NCBI GenBank assembly: GCA_037951165.1
Contig: JBBDHG010000011.1
Span: 3,127,001 to 3,191,000, forward strand
Length of the DNA stretch: 64,000 nucleotides
Source: Lophius americanus
Lineage: Eukaryota; Chordata; Actinopteri; Lophiiformes; Lophiidae
Direction: 5' to 3'
Positions 23,301 through 36,459 of this stretch are shown here, piece by piece. The stretch's first letter is position 1, and every line of letters begins with the position of its first letter. A model generated the notes under the pieces. The model was given only the letters and a program-made list of their open reading frames with translations. It had not been told where the DNA came from and ran no database searches. The translations under genes were made by a program, and so were the position numbers.

Positions 23301-26300
23301 GCACTTCTCAACTTGCCCTCGACAAAAGCTTTGTAACATGAGCTGCATCTACTGAAAGTGACAATGGTTGTATAATGAATAACGTATGAATGCACAAATA
23401 AATCTTTCTCTTTATCCACATGATTAATCTGTTACCAAGCAAAGCATAACCCAACCCCTATAGATTCCATCAGTGCGGGTGTGTTTGGCTTGTGCACGCC
23501 CAGTTCTTGTTAATGATAATTGGAATTGAGGCAAGAACAGTCAAGTGATTCAATATACTTCTGTTCACATCACATGGGATGTAGAAGACGGAAAAAGGTT
23601 TTATGACTTCTGAAAATCAAATCAGGATGGCTGTGTTGACGCAGATCTGATCATATGACGGTTAATAATTCTGAGCACTGATAGAAAGGGACAATAAACA
23701 AATTCATCTGCAAATAATTGATTGGCAAGTTTTCTGATGGTGGCTTTATCTTTTAATTCATTTTTATGTTATATATATATATATATATTTTTATTTCATG
23801 ATTGTGTCCGTTTTCTATGTAATATAATGATTTGTTGTTTTTGGGTAGATTGGTCAGGCAGAAAGATGTCATTTTAATTTTTCACATGAACCTAAACACA
23901 TTAAATGAATAATCAAGGAACATCTGAAGATTAATTGGTAAATAAGTGCAATTTCTTTTTCAGGATAAGGTTCCGTTATAAAAGGAGTCTGACTCCGGTA
24001 TTAATTTGTTCATAACCCTCTAATGTCCTCAACCAAGAAAAAAGAACTACGGATATATTATCTATTTGAATATCTTATTTCTGTGGGACGTTTAGCGATT
24101 TAATATCTTAGACACTCTAAATTGACCATAAAACAACAAATCCTTTTGGTCAAGCATGTTTTTAAACAGTAAAAAAATATCACACTTATAAAATGAGTTC
24201 CTGATAAAAATGATGTAGTATGTCATGGGAAATAGTTCATTTTAATTAGATTTAGCCTTTTGGTGAAGCATGTTTTTGGAAAACTATTGAACCCTTATTA
24301 GACTTTATTGGTTTTTTATCGAGTCACATAACTCTGTTTCTTAAGTCCACCCAGGCTTTAATACGTCCCGGAAAAATCTTACTTATTGAGTTACTTTCTC
24401 ACAGGGCCCTCCTCCTCGGTGGGACCCGTGGTTTCCCTTACTAGTTAGCATATGCATGCTGCCACTGGTTCCTTTTAAGAACAGGTTCAGCCGGGTGGCA
24501 CACATTTCTAAAAATAAAATCTCAGACTGGAAATTGTTTTGAACACACCTGGCCAGTTTACCTGACCTATAACGCAGCAGCAAGCAGGTATTCAAATGCT
24601 CAATTACATGATACTGATGGAAATAAGTGCCCAGAACGTACAGGATTTCTATAAGTAGCCCAAAATTGCGGTACTCTTTTGCCACAGAGATCACACTATA
24701 TTGCAGCTATGCCACATTTTTAGACTTGCATTGAATAACTCAACAGTGGCAAAAACGTTGCTCCATTTTCATCCTTAAACAGCATGTCAGTGCCCCAGAA
24801 GGAAAAATGTTGTGACATATAGTACAACAGCAGCTCTGGCATCTTACGTTTGTAAGGAGCTGAGTCTTTTATCACTTAAATTACATTCGTATTTGTTCAC
24901 TCATTGAAAGGTTGTGGATAGAGACGAAATTGAGACGTACTACTGGAAATCACAAGCAAGAAATTTCTATGGACAAAACAAAAAGAAGAAAATAGTGAAT
25001 CTGTTTAGAGACATATCGAATGGCCTCACAGACCACCACTGAGTAGGTATAGTCTTTGATTTATCAGATTTTTATTTTAAGTGCCTCCTCTACTGTCGCC
25101 ATTTGCGTTCACTGCAGCCTAGTTGATGAATTAGTGTCAACATAAGGACACAAAGATGGGCATGGAAGACCCCGGGCACTGACAACCTACAATCCAAATG
25201 GACATCAATTATCAAAAGTAACTATTTAGTCCACAACAATGCTCTGCTGAGTAAAGATGCGCTGTGGTCCTTTGACCAACTCTATGCAAACTGTCCAAAC
25301 AGGAGCCAGCACCAGCCCAGAGAAGCTCCAGGTTGGCTCTGGTGTAAACGGGTATAAACACGGGCTTGGACCGTACCGCCACAAAATGATGCGTCAGAGT
25401 AATTCATGACAGCCAGTGACGACAATGAGGACTCTTGCAGTGGTCAAAGGATTATTAAAATTATATTTTAATACAATTTAAACAGAGGTCGCGCATGAAA
25501 TTTTTGTCGGAAATGGAATTAGAACTCATCTTTCGTCATCTTTTCAGCCCAAAGACAGAACTTAGGTCATGAGGTAGGCACATAAAACCCCGGCATTGTC
25601 CGCATTGTGCATTGTTAACCGACTTCCTCTGAAATGTGAGTACATTTGTGTGAAATTGCTATTTGACACAGTTGAAATAGTTGAAAGCGGCATGTGATTC
25701 CTATGGACAGCTCGTCATGCTAACCCACGGCGTTATGAGGCAGACTGTTGTCAATGGCATTCTTGGAATTTAACCCCGTTTATTCTTGTTTCATCTTTAC
25801 TTCCAGTCATTAAGCAACATCCCGCACAAATCCAATAAATGAACAACCAAGCCTTACATTAGCATTCTTTTGGAAAAGTGTTTATTTCCTGCTGTAAGAA
25901 TGATGCCATTATCATTCTCAGAGAAATCAGGGAAGCATTTAATTTGGGTTTTCCCACTTCTTAACTCTCAATCTACTTCTAGCAAAGAGAGAGACAAAAG
26001 AAATGACTAATTCCGTTGCATTTTAAGGCACAGCAGCAGTTTCACTAACAATGTTTTACTTTTGAGAAATATTATTGTCAGAAATGTCTTGGTCTCTGAA
26101 GTGCATCTCTTTATTTCATTTTATTTGTAGCTTTCATCTGGTTGACCCAACCACGAACCTGATGATCTAGATAATGAATATATATCTAATCCATCTGAAT
26201 GCCACAACGATTTTCATGTTCGTTTTGTTCCTGAAGGGCAGAATCTGAAGCCCCACATAACGGGGTAACGAAGCACACAGTCTAGGCATGTTCTCTAAAG

Positions 26301-26695
26301 ATACCAAAGTGAGACACGACAAACAAAAGGATCCCATTCACATATTAATAACTCTGACTAACTCCAACTCTCCCTATTCAAATTAAATAATCAAAGCTTA
26401 TGTTTTGTATTTCGTGTGCCATCTAAAGTCATTATTTCAGGGAGTTTATCATTTAAAGGGGCCAAGCATAGTCTATTTTAATCATGTAAATCGTATTCCT
26501 CCCATACATTGTTAAACATAAAGCACGGACGTTATTCGCATAACGTGACATTTTGTATTGAAAGAGCTAAATTTCTGCAACTTTGGCAATAGTTTCATCG
26601 CATTTGAGTAATACTTAAAAATCTGGGGAGAACATAATTGTGTTTAGTAGATGTGAAATGAAAGTGTTGAGTAAATGAAAAATAACTATTATTAT
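20365..26695. other. intergenic, nothing recognised
   Basis: Over 6 kb without a supportable gene. A (TA)n run of about 21 bp is at 23,769-23,789. None of the open frames (up to 103 codons, 24,383-24,694 minus) shows a known domain. Confidence 0.55.
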
Positions 26696-26699
26696 ATCC

Positions 26700-26925
26700 T
26701 CTAAAAGTCTGGGCAATTTTATCATTATCGCCACCATGTCCATAGAGAGTTAACACAAAACTATTCAAAGCATCATATTACCATAGACCTTAGTGCAAGG
26801 AAGAACTGCATTTACATTAAGAAAGGTCAAATGCATGTTTCTGCCACTTGGGGAGCCCTATCTTTTTACGTTTTCAGGGTATTCCAAATTCTTCAACATA
26901 ATTTCGTGGTACCGATTGACATAAT
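26700..26925 (-). repeat. unnamed ~550-bp repeat family, partial copy
   Basis: The core ACCTTAGTGCAAGGAAGAAC is the reverse complement of the family's GTTCTTCCTCGCACTAAGGT block, followed by GGGGAGCCCTATC-TTTTACGTTTTCAG, equivalent to the GGGGGAGCTTAATCTCCAAA block of the 52.6-kb copy. It is more diverged than the others. Confidence 0.55.
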
Positions 26926-26929
26926 TAAG

Positions 26930-27765
26930 TAAAGAAAAAGTGATATTTTATTTCTTAGAGTGTAGCTATACAGTCTATGACTGAAAAGTCTAAAAGGTTG
27001 AGTGTGTGTTTGAGTTATAGGCTTACGGGATTATTTAAGAGTTGGGAAATACGTTCTCTTTTACATTGTGGATATCGCTCTGTTATGTCCCAGCCGTTTT
27101 AGCTTTTCTTTTAATCCCTCACATACTCTATCTGTCAGCATTAATAATTGACAATCATTTGGAAAAGATGGAAAACATATACAACAACATGATAAAACAC
27201 TGCAGTAGAGATGCTCATACGTATTTTTCTTTCTTGGAAAATACAAATCAATTCCCAAGTATCTTATACGTATTACTGATCTGCTTGGGTGGACAATGTA
27301 TGGCTTATTCAAAAACCCCTTTTCACTCCGAAGTTGCACAATAGCAATGCAACAATGTCCCTCCTGGACCGCCTTTATTTATTAAGACTAATATAAAAAA
27401 GAAAATATAAAGGCGGAATAATGTGTGTATTACATCATGTCGGCATTCTACAAACAAAAGATGCAGGAGGTGTAACCGCCGTTCGGGCATTGAGAATGAT
27501 TTTTGACCCACGCATTGAGTAGACATTTGAGGGCGAGGACTTCCAAGACCATCGTGCCCGTCTCCCCAAATTTGACATCTTTGTTTCTTTGAGCTACCAG
27601 CTTACTGCCACTATCTGAGCTTTGGTTCTCCTGGATGTGAGTATCACACATCAACATCCTGTCTTGCCTCTGCTCTGTTACGACCTCGACTGCTGGTTAA
27701 GACAGGAAACAATTAGCAGCATTGAAGCCTTTGTAAAGTTTATAAGGAACAAGACACAATAAAGA
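26930..27765. other. intergenic, nothing recognised
   Basis: Overlapping open frames on both strands (27,042-27,344 and neighbours) lack known motifs. They are AT-rich and probably not coding. Confidence 0.5.
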
Positions 27766-27769
27766 TTAA

Positions 27770-28396
27770 AGGTGCACCAATCTATCGGTGCCGGGAGGCC
27801 TAGTTTGATTACATCGGTAATTGGCCAGGCAGCCTCGATCCGTTCTGATTACACACATGCGATGTACATGCACACCAAGCACGAGTTAACACGACTCCGA
27901 ATATCTCACAAGTAAACCGGAAAAACACCAGAAAACACAAAGTTCGCTTTTTGTATGACCAGTAAGGTTAAAATAAGCAGTGGAAGAACAACGCTGAAAA
28001 CCTTCGACACAATGAACTTAATCACACACTTCAAATTGAATCACCCCGAGAAACATAGCAGGTTTCAAGAAGCTAATGTTAGCAGAGTAACTAAAGCTAG
28101 CAGAGTAACTAAAGCTAGCGGGATCTCAGAGCCAGCCGTGATCCCTGATGTCCCTGAACACAGCCAACATATGAACTATAATGCACAGAACGAGGCTTAC
28201 AAAGTTTTATTTACAGCTCGAAATGTCATACAATTGGTTTAAGAAATGCACGGCGGGGAGGAAGGGGTACATCAATGTCAACAGGTCAGAATACATACAC
28301 AATGCCGACCAGTCTTACTTCCACTTTAATGCTTCAAAATCAGAGCGCTTATAATATATTACTTTGAAAAAAACGGTGATCAGCCAAGGTGCACCT
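27770..28396 (+). mobile_element. non-autonomous hAT-type transposon relic with BED-finger fragment
   Basis: The element is bounded by AGGTGCACC at the left (27,770) and its reverse complement GGTGCACCT at the right (28,396), a short terminal inverted repeat. No matching 8-bp target duplication is visible. An open frame (27,955-28,242) contains TMNLITHFKLNHPEKHSRFQ, which fits the end of a BED zinc finger (N-L-x-x-H-x-x-x-x-H-P) found at the N-terminus of hAT transposases. The rest of the transposase is missing. An 18-bp unit, 28,081-28,116, is tandemly duplicated in frame. Confidence 0.7.
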
Positions 28397-28399
28397 CTA

Positions 28400-30415
28400 A
28401 CAAATATGCTACAGTCCCATCTGGTACATGACAGCCAATAAAATGTCTATGTTTCTATATATGGTTCTTCCTGGCTTCCACTCTTTAAGAGGAAAGGGTA
28501 GTGACCTTTCTGACTGGAGCGCCCGGACATTGGACACCAGTCTGTATTTTCCAGCAACCGTAACCACACTCTATGACTTTTCATCCTCTATCCAAGCCCC
28601 TGCAAACCCTTCCTCTTCCACATCCCATTATGCCTGTCAATTTGAAGAACAACTAACCTCGCTTTACGGGATGGTGGAGTTTGAATTTGAGGTGCATTAA
28701 TCAACAACTGTGGTGGGTAACTAAAAGGGACATGGGAAACTGAAAGCTTTGGTGTCCTATATTTTAAGAGTGTTTTGTGATTAATGGCTGCCCTCTCACA
28801 ATAAAACTGTAGATTTAGCTGTGAAGTCTCTTTATGGCCATTTAATTCCTCTTCTTTTATCTGGGTTACAGAAGTCGGAGCTTGCCCTCCATTCATTTCT
28901 TCGGCCGCCTTTGAACTCTCTCTAACATGGAAGGCTAAATATTTACACGTTGGCCCTTGCTTGTTTAATGTTAAAGGCATACTCACACAGCAGAGTAAAT
29001 GAATGAAAAAGCTTTAGACAAAACACCTCCAGCAGCTGATGAGTACCAGGCCACTCGACAGCGCCGGTCCCACAGGTTCAACCTCCTTTTCAGGGCATGG
29101 GAGACAGTGACCCAGGGGTCTGTTCAGGGGCTCAGCGGAGAAGCTCAGCCCTGCTGACACTGCTGTCTGTGTGAAAAGAGGCGATCTGTGCATTTAGAGT
29201 TGGCTGGGGTCCAAAGAGATTAAACGGAGGTGAGCTGGAATACCATGTGAGGGCATTACAGACAAAAGACAACAAGCCGTCTGATCATCTGCGAACACAC
29301 CATTCATGATCACAAACAATGAGGTGCACCAAAGGCACGCACGAGCCAGTTTCTTCTTTTTTTTTTCTTTGATTGACTGACTGCTTAACACCTCCGTTGA
29401 ACAATTATAGCTTTGCAACCGCAGCTACGCTTGGTTCTCCTGACCGCGCTGCAGTGCTGCATATGGAGCTGTGGTATGAGTCCAACTCTGTACACGGAGT
29501 TTGACGCTTGATCCTTGAGTCCAAAACCACAAAAAAATCTAAGGAACAGATTGGAAGTTTTTATACCTGCAGTGCTGGCAGGGCTTTTTAGTCTGTCGGG
29601 CGAACCAGATTACATCCCATAGTTGTAATCTAGTTCAGAGTAAAAACAACGTCAGCATCTGAATGTAAGGATGAAAATTTAGATTTTAGCGAGGACGAGT
29701 TCCTTAACCTCTGAAAACAGGATGAGTCACAATCTATTACTTTGTTTATTGTTTAGTCATGTATTCCAAATACACAGAAATTTGACATGTAATTGAAATC
29801 CATAAATATTAAATCTTAGGCTAAAATATTTTTTGGAGTGCAGGAATGGTACTTGATTGATTTGCCATGTGAATTCCTTGCCAAAGGGTCATTCATATTT
29901 AAAATATATATGTCTGTTTCAAGTGATCTATGCGTAAAGGCCCGCCTACTTTCATACACAACACTGGCAGAGATGTTAAGCAACACATCCACATGAAGGC
30001 AGTGAGGAGGTGATTGGTTGGACGATAAAGATGTCGAAAGTAGACGAGGTTGCAGTCATAAATAAATAAAAGAAACTAAAAAGAGGTTGTGGTCTGTGAG
30101 GCAATTAGATACATTGTGACATTGTGACATTTTCTTCAATCACTTTTTCATTGCTGTATTCTCGACTTTTTCGCTGTGAAACTACATTTAAAAAAATAAA
30201 TAGGCATTTTATGCGTATAGTAGCAAACGCAACGATGAGCCATTTTTACATAAATGTGAATATAGATCAGAATAAAATGGATTATGTTTGTTATAACAGT
30301 ACCTGTAAGTGGGTGGGGTATAATAGTCAGCAAATCAACATTTTGTTGGACATTAAAGAAAAAAAAAGAAGGAAAAATAGACAAGTTTAAGAACTCAGAT
30401 ACTTTGACTTGGGCA
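28400..30415. other. intergenic, nothing recognised
   Basis: No gene or repeat family recognised. The 132-codon minus frame at 28,588-28,986 has no domain and no neighbouring exon. Confidence 0.5.
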
Positions 30416-30417
30416 AA

Positions 30418-30660
30418 ACTGTGATGGGTAGACGACTGAGTCAGAGTATCTTCAGAGCTGTAGGACTTTGTCGAGTGTTCCTAAGTGGTCTAAGGTAGAA
30501 CAACTGGTGAACCTGCGACAGGGTCATCGGCACTCAAATCTCACTGATGCGTGTCGGGAACATCGGCTGGCCTGCGTTGTCCATTACCACAGAAGAACTA
30601 CAGTAGTTCTGGTAGAGACTGCTTGGAAGGTGCAGGTGCTTTTAATGTTATGGTGTATTT
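30418..30660 (+). mobile_element. Tc1-like transposon relic (internally deleted)
   Basis: TCAGAGTATCTTCAGAGCTG, AAGTGGTCTAAGGTAGAACA, ACTGGTGAACCTGCGACAGG, GTCATCGGC, TCACTGATGCGTGTCGGGAA and CACAGAAGAACTACAGTAGT follow the order of the 5' half of a common fish Tc1-like transposase gene. The stretch then jumps to CTTTTAATGTTATGG, the usual 3' end. About 1 kb of transposase, including the catalytic core, is therefore missing and the copy is dead. Confidence 0.8.
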
Positions 30661-30769
30661 CCTGTTCTTAAGCAGATTTGGTACACTTGTTAAAAACCAC
30701 CAACCTGTGCAAGACCTCGTCCTACATGTGAGAATACAGACAAAGGAAGAAACCAAGAAGGAGGTAGGG

Positions 30770-30846
30770 TTTTAGCACTTTGAGATTTGATCCAAATGTA
30801 AAGTGCGTTATAAATTAAATGCATTATTATTATTATTATTATTAGG
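30770..30846 (+). repeat. retroposon 3' tail with (ATT)n
   Basis: GCACTTTGAGATTTGA-AAATGTAAAGTGCGTTATAAATTAAATG followed by an (ATT)n run (30,823-30,844) is the typical 3' end of an L2-tailed fish retroposon. The body is not recognisable. Confidence 0.55.
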
Positions 30847-30849
30847 GTG

Positions 30850-33840
30850 GCAGTTTAATTTAAACAATCCAATAATTCTTTGATCTGTTTTCAGTGATGC
30901 TGAATGGGCGTGTGAGAGGTGTGAAGCTCCAATGGATTTCAAGCTTAAAGCTCCTTCTGTAATAATGCAACCACAGTATGAAGCCTTGCAGAGGCAAAAA
31001 AGAGGCGGAAAGACAATGTTGGCGAAACTTAGGATGTGTGCTGCAGGGAAAACAGAGGCTGGTCTGAAAGTATGAAAGCAAGTGAGCAGTAACGGGATTG
31101 ACTCCACACGTTTATTCTTAATCCTTAATCACTTTATATTTAGAGATCTGGGTAATCTCCCAAATGAAGCAGCTGTTTTACTTCTCACTAAGAAGAATAA
31201 GTGCCTGGGCCAGTTTGAGAGTTCAAGAGTCTATCTCGGAGGGGAAATAATCAGAGGACGGAAGCAATTAATAGAAGAAATACGCTGTCAGGGTTTTACA
31301 AATTCTGTCATAAATGCTTTAGTTACAGCCTAGACCCAAAGCATAGACTTCCTTTAAGACATCAAAGCTATATTCTGTGGTCCAAACACCCGTGCATAAC
31401 GGCATGCATCACAGCCCATACTATGAAAGCATCATGTCGTGCTGCAGAATGAGACCAAGTAATCTCATGCTTCGGTACAGCAATCTAATCTGCAGTGAAT
31501 CAGCAGCAACTGAAGAAGTCCTGTCCTGCTTCTCCTTGATAGTGAAAAGAACAACAGCCATCAGCAGGAAGAGGAAACAATGTCACAACAGAGGATGGGG
31601 GGGGGGGGGACCTGTTCTATCCTCAAAAATCTGCAGGTTCAACAAAAGGATTCATTGTACATGAGTTATAATTGAGAATTTTCAAGACTTCTCCTCGTTC
31701 TCTTTCTGTACTTCATCCAAGATGGAGAGTTCATCCAGAAAAGCAGACAATGCTGTGTGAACGAGAAGCTCACGAGAGCGATCATTTAAGTCCTTTAAAA
31801 ATACTTCATCTTTTCTTTTTTAAGAAAAACTCAATTCTGGCACAAAAACTCAGATGAAGGAAACCCGAAAATGTTCAATTATCTTTACTTATTTTACAGT
31901 GTTTCGCACACGTGCTGCTCTCACTAATTCATGATTTCTTGACCCTAATCTGGCTAAACCATTAGAGAGGTAGGTTAAACAAAACTTATATACATGTGGT
32001 GGGAATGGCAGAAAAGACTCAAAGATCATTTAAAAAGTCCAACAAAAATGAATACAAAGTTATGTATATATAACAAAAATGTCAGACTCAGACTCAGATG
32101 GTTAGTTTAACAAGTCGAAGACATCAATTTGACGATATGGTCACACTTAATTATATTGAACAATTAAAAGTACCAATAATATTTAAAAAAAACAATCCAC
32201 ATAATGCCACATAAGCCTACTGAGCTGATATTCTTTCCCCCAGATTTAGAAGCTGTATACGTCTGCGAAATAAAACCCACATTCACAGAATCGACATACA
32301 TATGTCTGAGCAACAGAGTATGAAAATCTGACAGGCTCGCATCGCTCGATCTGTCATCTGTCATTCCGACAGCGTGCTGTCCTACTCCAAAGAAAGCACA
32401 AAAAGGAAAATTCCTACAGTCTTCCCCTGACAATATCAGAGGGCCGTTGTCTTAACTGTGTCCGGTAACCTTGTGAAGGGCGAAGGAGTCTCAGAGGTCA
32501 CCTGTAGGTCAGGTGACTGTGCTCGAGAAGCTGGTCACTGATTGAGATGAAGGATGCTGAGCACATAATGCGAAAGGAGCTGCAAACGAGCTGGTGGCCC
32601 CAGGGGGGCCATCTGTTGTGGGGTAATATTGGGAGGCTCCAGTGTATGGGAACACAGCCCTGCTCTTCCCCTGCAAGAACCTGCAGACAGCTCCATCAAT
32701 CAGGACCAGGATGAGCCTGCTGGGCTCGCAGTGACAAGTCAGCAGTGGCACAAACTCTCCCTCTCCTCACACTGTATCTCCATTAGAGCCCGGAGGTGTC
32801 CGCTGACTGCAGCTTCTGTTTCTCTGTTGTCACTGAATGTTTTCACAACTGTCCTCCAAGAATAACTGAAAACATTGACACGGGAAGTGCAGGGGAATTA
32901 TTTGCGGACTGTCATTCATGCCACCAATAAACAAACATCTGTTTTAGAAGCTCCTTTTGTAGTGAGTGACCAGATGACTTCAGCTTCACCTCCTCTCCTC
33001 GTAGAACACCTGACCAGACAGCTGTTTTGTTGAAGTGACTAAGATCCTTATTAAAAATATGCCATACTTAACTGAAATGTACCTATGGAATAGTCTCTAT
33101 ACAATCACCAGAAAGGAAAAATGGAGGGCAAGATGTCTTTTCTTGGATTTGTCCTGAGCTCATAGCCAAAAGGCTGTTTTATTAATGACTTTTACTAAAT
33201 GTATCGACAATTTCTAAGATCTTTTTTTCTTTATTTGCAGTTGCTTTAACTGGTTTCGGGCAGTGAATTCACAAGCAGACATTTGAACTATGTGATTAAA
33301 AACAATACAAATCCTAGTAAATAAGGATTGGCTGGAGTATTAAGGTTAAAAGTTAAAAAGAAAAGAAAATGTTAACTGATATTTTTCCAGATAGGAATGA
33401 AAATGCTACATACAAACACCCGGATCTGAATAATCCGCTTAGTACGTAGAATAATCCTTTCTGAATAACAGATCGAAAAGATGACTTCAGCATGTAAACG
33501 GTGAAATGGAATACCTCCTGGTTTGGAACTTGCGTGCACGATGCTGGCATTTAGTGACCTGGACCACAGCAGAGGGTTTGTATTTGATACAACCTCTCAA
33601 AGAATTAGGTGGGAAAGTACGAATTAATGAACTCTACAAACACATCCAGGTCAGGCACCGCGATAGACCCCAGAGATAAAACACATCATATATTGGTCGC
33701 TTTTATGATCGTCACACAGCTGTTTCTATGCTGTGTGGCGGCACATATTAACACCAGGTCCAATTAGACAACTACTCATGTAAACGGTTAACCCCAAATC
33801 TAAAATCAGAGTCATTTCAATCAGAGTGAAGAAAAGTAAA
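30850..33840. other. intergenic, nothing recognised apart from a G run
   Basis: A run of 13 G is at 31,597-31,609. CATGTAAACGGTGAA (33,491) and CATGTAAACGGTTAA (33,778) are near-identical direct repeats about 290 bp apart and may bound a decayed DNA transposon. No gene is supported. Confidence 0.5.
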
Positions 33841-33842
33841 AA

Positions 33843-34145
33843 GGGAAATGGACTGTACTTATGCAGCGCTTTTCTAGTCTGCTCGGTTTTACAATGTGAC
33901 GCCAGCTTTCACCCATTAGCACAAACATTTATACAGTGATGATAGAGGCTGCCATGCAAGGCGCCACCTGCTCATCAGGAGCGAAAATCATTCACACACC
34001 AACGGAGCAGCCATTGTAAGCAACTTGGGCTTCAGTATCTTGCTCAAGGACACTTGGACAGGTGGACTGCATCGGCCGGGGATAAAACCACCGACCTCAG
34101 AAAAGTGGACCCTCTGAGCCATCGTCGCCCCTTGCGCCCATGTAA
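33843..34145 (+). repeat. dispersed teleost repeat
   Basis: AATGGACTGTACTTATGCAG-CGCTTTTCTAGTCTGCTC, CATTTATACAGTGATG, TTCAGTATCTTGCTCAAGGA-CACTTGG and CCGACCTC follow, in order, a very common fish interspersed repeat (start: GTACTTATATAGCGCTTTTCTAGTC; end: ACCGCCGACCTT...). A short piece of its 5' end recurs at 62,614-62,636. The open frames over it are not genes. Confidence 0.65.
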
Positions 34146-34149
34146 ACAC

Positions 34150-36088
34150 GGCTGTTGTTTTGAACATTACCATAACAGAAGGGCAGTATATTCATGGGTT
34201 CATGTTAGGTGTGTGAGTGACAGGAATCATCCCTCACTGATAGGTGGAGGTGAAAATTGCTGTTTGATGTGAATGCAGCATTATAAGATTTTTATAAGTA
34301 TTTAAGGCTATTGGATGCATTATTTAAAAAAGGACTATGCTTTTCCATTCCCTTCCAGACCATCTTTGTTTTGTGGCACAATTTCCAGTCTGAGTCTGAG
34401 TCCCGCCTTAGTCCCAATTGGCAGTCACGACTTCTGCATGGCTCCGGGGGTTGTGAGCGGTAAGATAAGATGCGTTTCCTGAGCTCGGCTTCAGAAAGAC
34501 AGAGAGCGGGTAGGGAGGGAGGGAGGGGAGGGAGGGAGGGGAGGGCGAGAGGGTGCGGGCAGAGACAGTGGAAAGGATGATAGAGGAGCACTTTAATAGT
34601 ATGATTCAGCAGAGGTATCAATTCCCACAGATGGCAGGCAGGCTCCTATTGACTTACATAGGAGGGGAGTAAAGAGGCAATCAAATCCACCCTAGGGACT
34701 GACAGTCAGCGCATCAAAAGGGAGCTGGATGTGTGCGCCCAAGGCTCCCCATGAGGAAGAATGAAGGCTGAGATCTGTGAAGTGTGAAGATAGTGTAGAA
34801 TAAAACGCCCAAAAATCAATTTGTATTAGGCAAAACCTTTTAAATGTCAATGTAACAGGAATATTTTTCTATTCAGGAGAAAATAAATGACTTTGACTGG
34901 CTCCTTTTAACACAATTTTACACAACGCTGGTCAGTCAACAGGAGATCCTGAGCAACAACACAAGGTCTTGTGAACAAGGCTGTGCGTAGGTGTCATAGG
35001 ATGTCATGCGACACCCAAACAAGCTGTGCGACAGCCGGAGACGTGCCTCTGAAGGTTCCTTTAGGAGGCCGGCCGGTTTCACACTTCAACACCAGTCACT
35101 TTAAGTAAAAACAAGAGCAAAAAGGACAGGAGAGGTGGAGAAAGCAGTCTCTACCGGAAAGCAGGGGGCCTCACGTCTCCATTGACGCGACAATGACAGA
35201 ACGTAGGGCAGTCTCACTACAGGAGAAGAAAGTGATTAACCTGCTGCAGGTACTGCTAATCAGTATGATGAATTCTACCAGACAGACAGTAGCTTGACCT
35301 CCAACCCCTGATGAGCAAGTGATGGAGAGAGCTGGCAACGACAAGACCCTATTAATATTTCATTAACGGTGCTTTGATGATCATTAAGCTGCTCTGTGAA
35401 GTCAACCGGCAGGCAGCATGTGAGCTTATGTTGGACTGTCTGCTTCCTTATGTAGTAACTAAGGATGAATTAGCCGTTAAATACAGACAAAAAGGAACTA
35501 GGAAAGTCAGAAGGACTGTTGTATGTTGTCAATATTTAATATTTGTTGTATTCTGAAAGTTTGAAATGAAAGCTGAAAGTCAGAATGCAAGAAATAAAAA
35601 TCTATGCGTTCAGAGAAATACAATAAGCCAAAAAATTATATGAACAAGTTTTTAGGTATTAGGACATTCATTCCATTTTTAATCAGTCTCTTAAATATGT
35701 TTTTATTAAATCTTTCCCCATACAGTCCGTTGAAAAAAATAGATATTGCTTGAATCCTGTTGTGCTTGTCAACTACCAGGTTTTATTCTGCATTAACTTT
35801 CTTCTTTAAGTAAATGTGAAAGCCGTAAATATAATTGCTTTCTTTATTTCTCAGGTGCTAAGTATTGTTGTTACTTGACAGTATTTTTTAGAAGTTGCAG
35901 GGACCCATGTGCCCTGTTCGACCATCAGTAACCCCCAAGATCAGGATGAACATATCCGCCCACTGCACCTCAGAAATAGGTTCAAAACAGCCGTTACCAT
36001 GGCAATAGGGGAGCAACTAGATTTTGAAATGATTAATCAACAAACCGGATCACATTCTTTGTTCTGGTTAAAAATGTTATTTAAAAAT
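34150..36088. other. intergenic; GGGA-rich low-complexity patch
   Basis: A G-rich GGGA run is at 34,508-34,558; its complement creates a proline-rich open frame on the minus strand that is not a gene. Nothing else was recognised. Confidence 0.55.
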
Positions 36089-36089
36089 G

Positions 36090-36455
36090 CGCAGAAGTGA
36101 CTTTTCGCCCATCTAACGGTCCAAATACGTTAAAATATTTCAAAGTTGCAATGAATGCAGACTGTTTTGTAGTCGCCGTATTTAAAATGGGTCGCAGCGC
36201 TGAAAAAAGTTAGCGGAGGATGATGTCACGACGCTGAGCATGTGCAGATACAACTCAAACAAAAAGTTGCAGAAACAGCGTTTACATGCAGCGACTGGCT
36301 ATCGGAAAAGCTTTCCGTAAGGATTTTGACTACCTCCTTGCAAAGGAACTAAATCTAATTCGGAAAGGTGTGTTTACATGCAGCATTTTCCTCTCGATTA
36401 GATGTCTTTTCAGAATCTAATCGGAATTAGGCTGTCCATGTAAACACACCTAATG
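36090..36455. mobile_element. MITE-like element, copy 2
   Basis: It matches the element at 16,986-17,388 in the same orientation, with small indels. It ends CCATGTAAACACACCTAATG, a better-preserved terminus than copy 1. It has no coding capacity. Confidence 0.7.
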
Positions 36456-36459
36456 AGCC

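Noticed and set aside
30808..31333. Overlapping frames of 73-99 codons near 31 kb
   Set aside because: Opposite-strand overlaps with low-complexity ends (an Asn run from the ATT tail); no domain seen.
34292..34621. Proline-rich 109-codon minus frame
   Set aside because: The proline run is the complement of the GGGA low-complexity tract.
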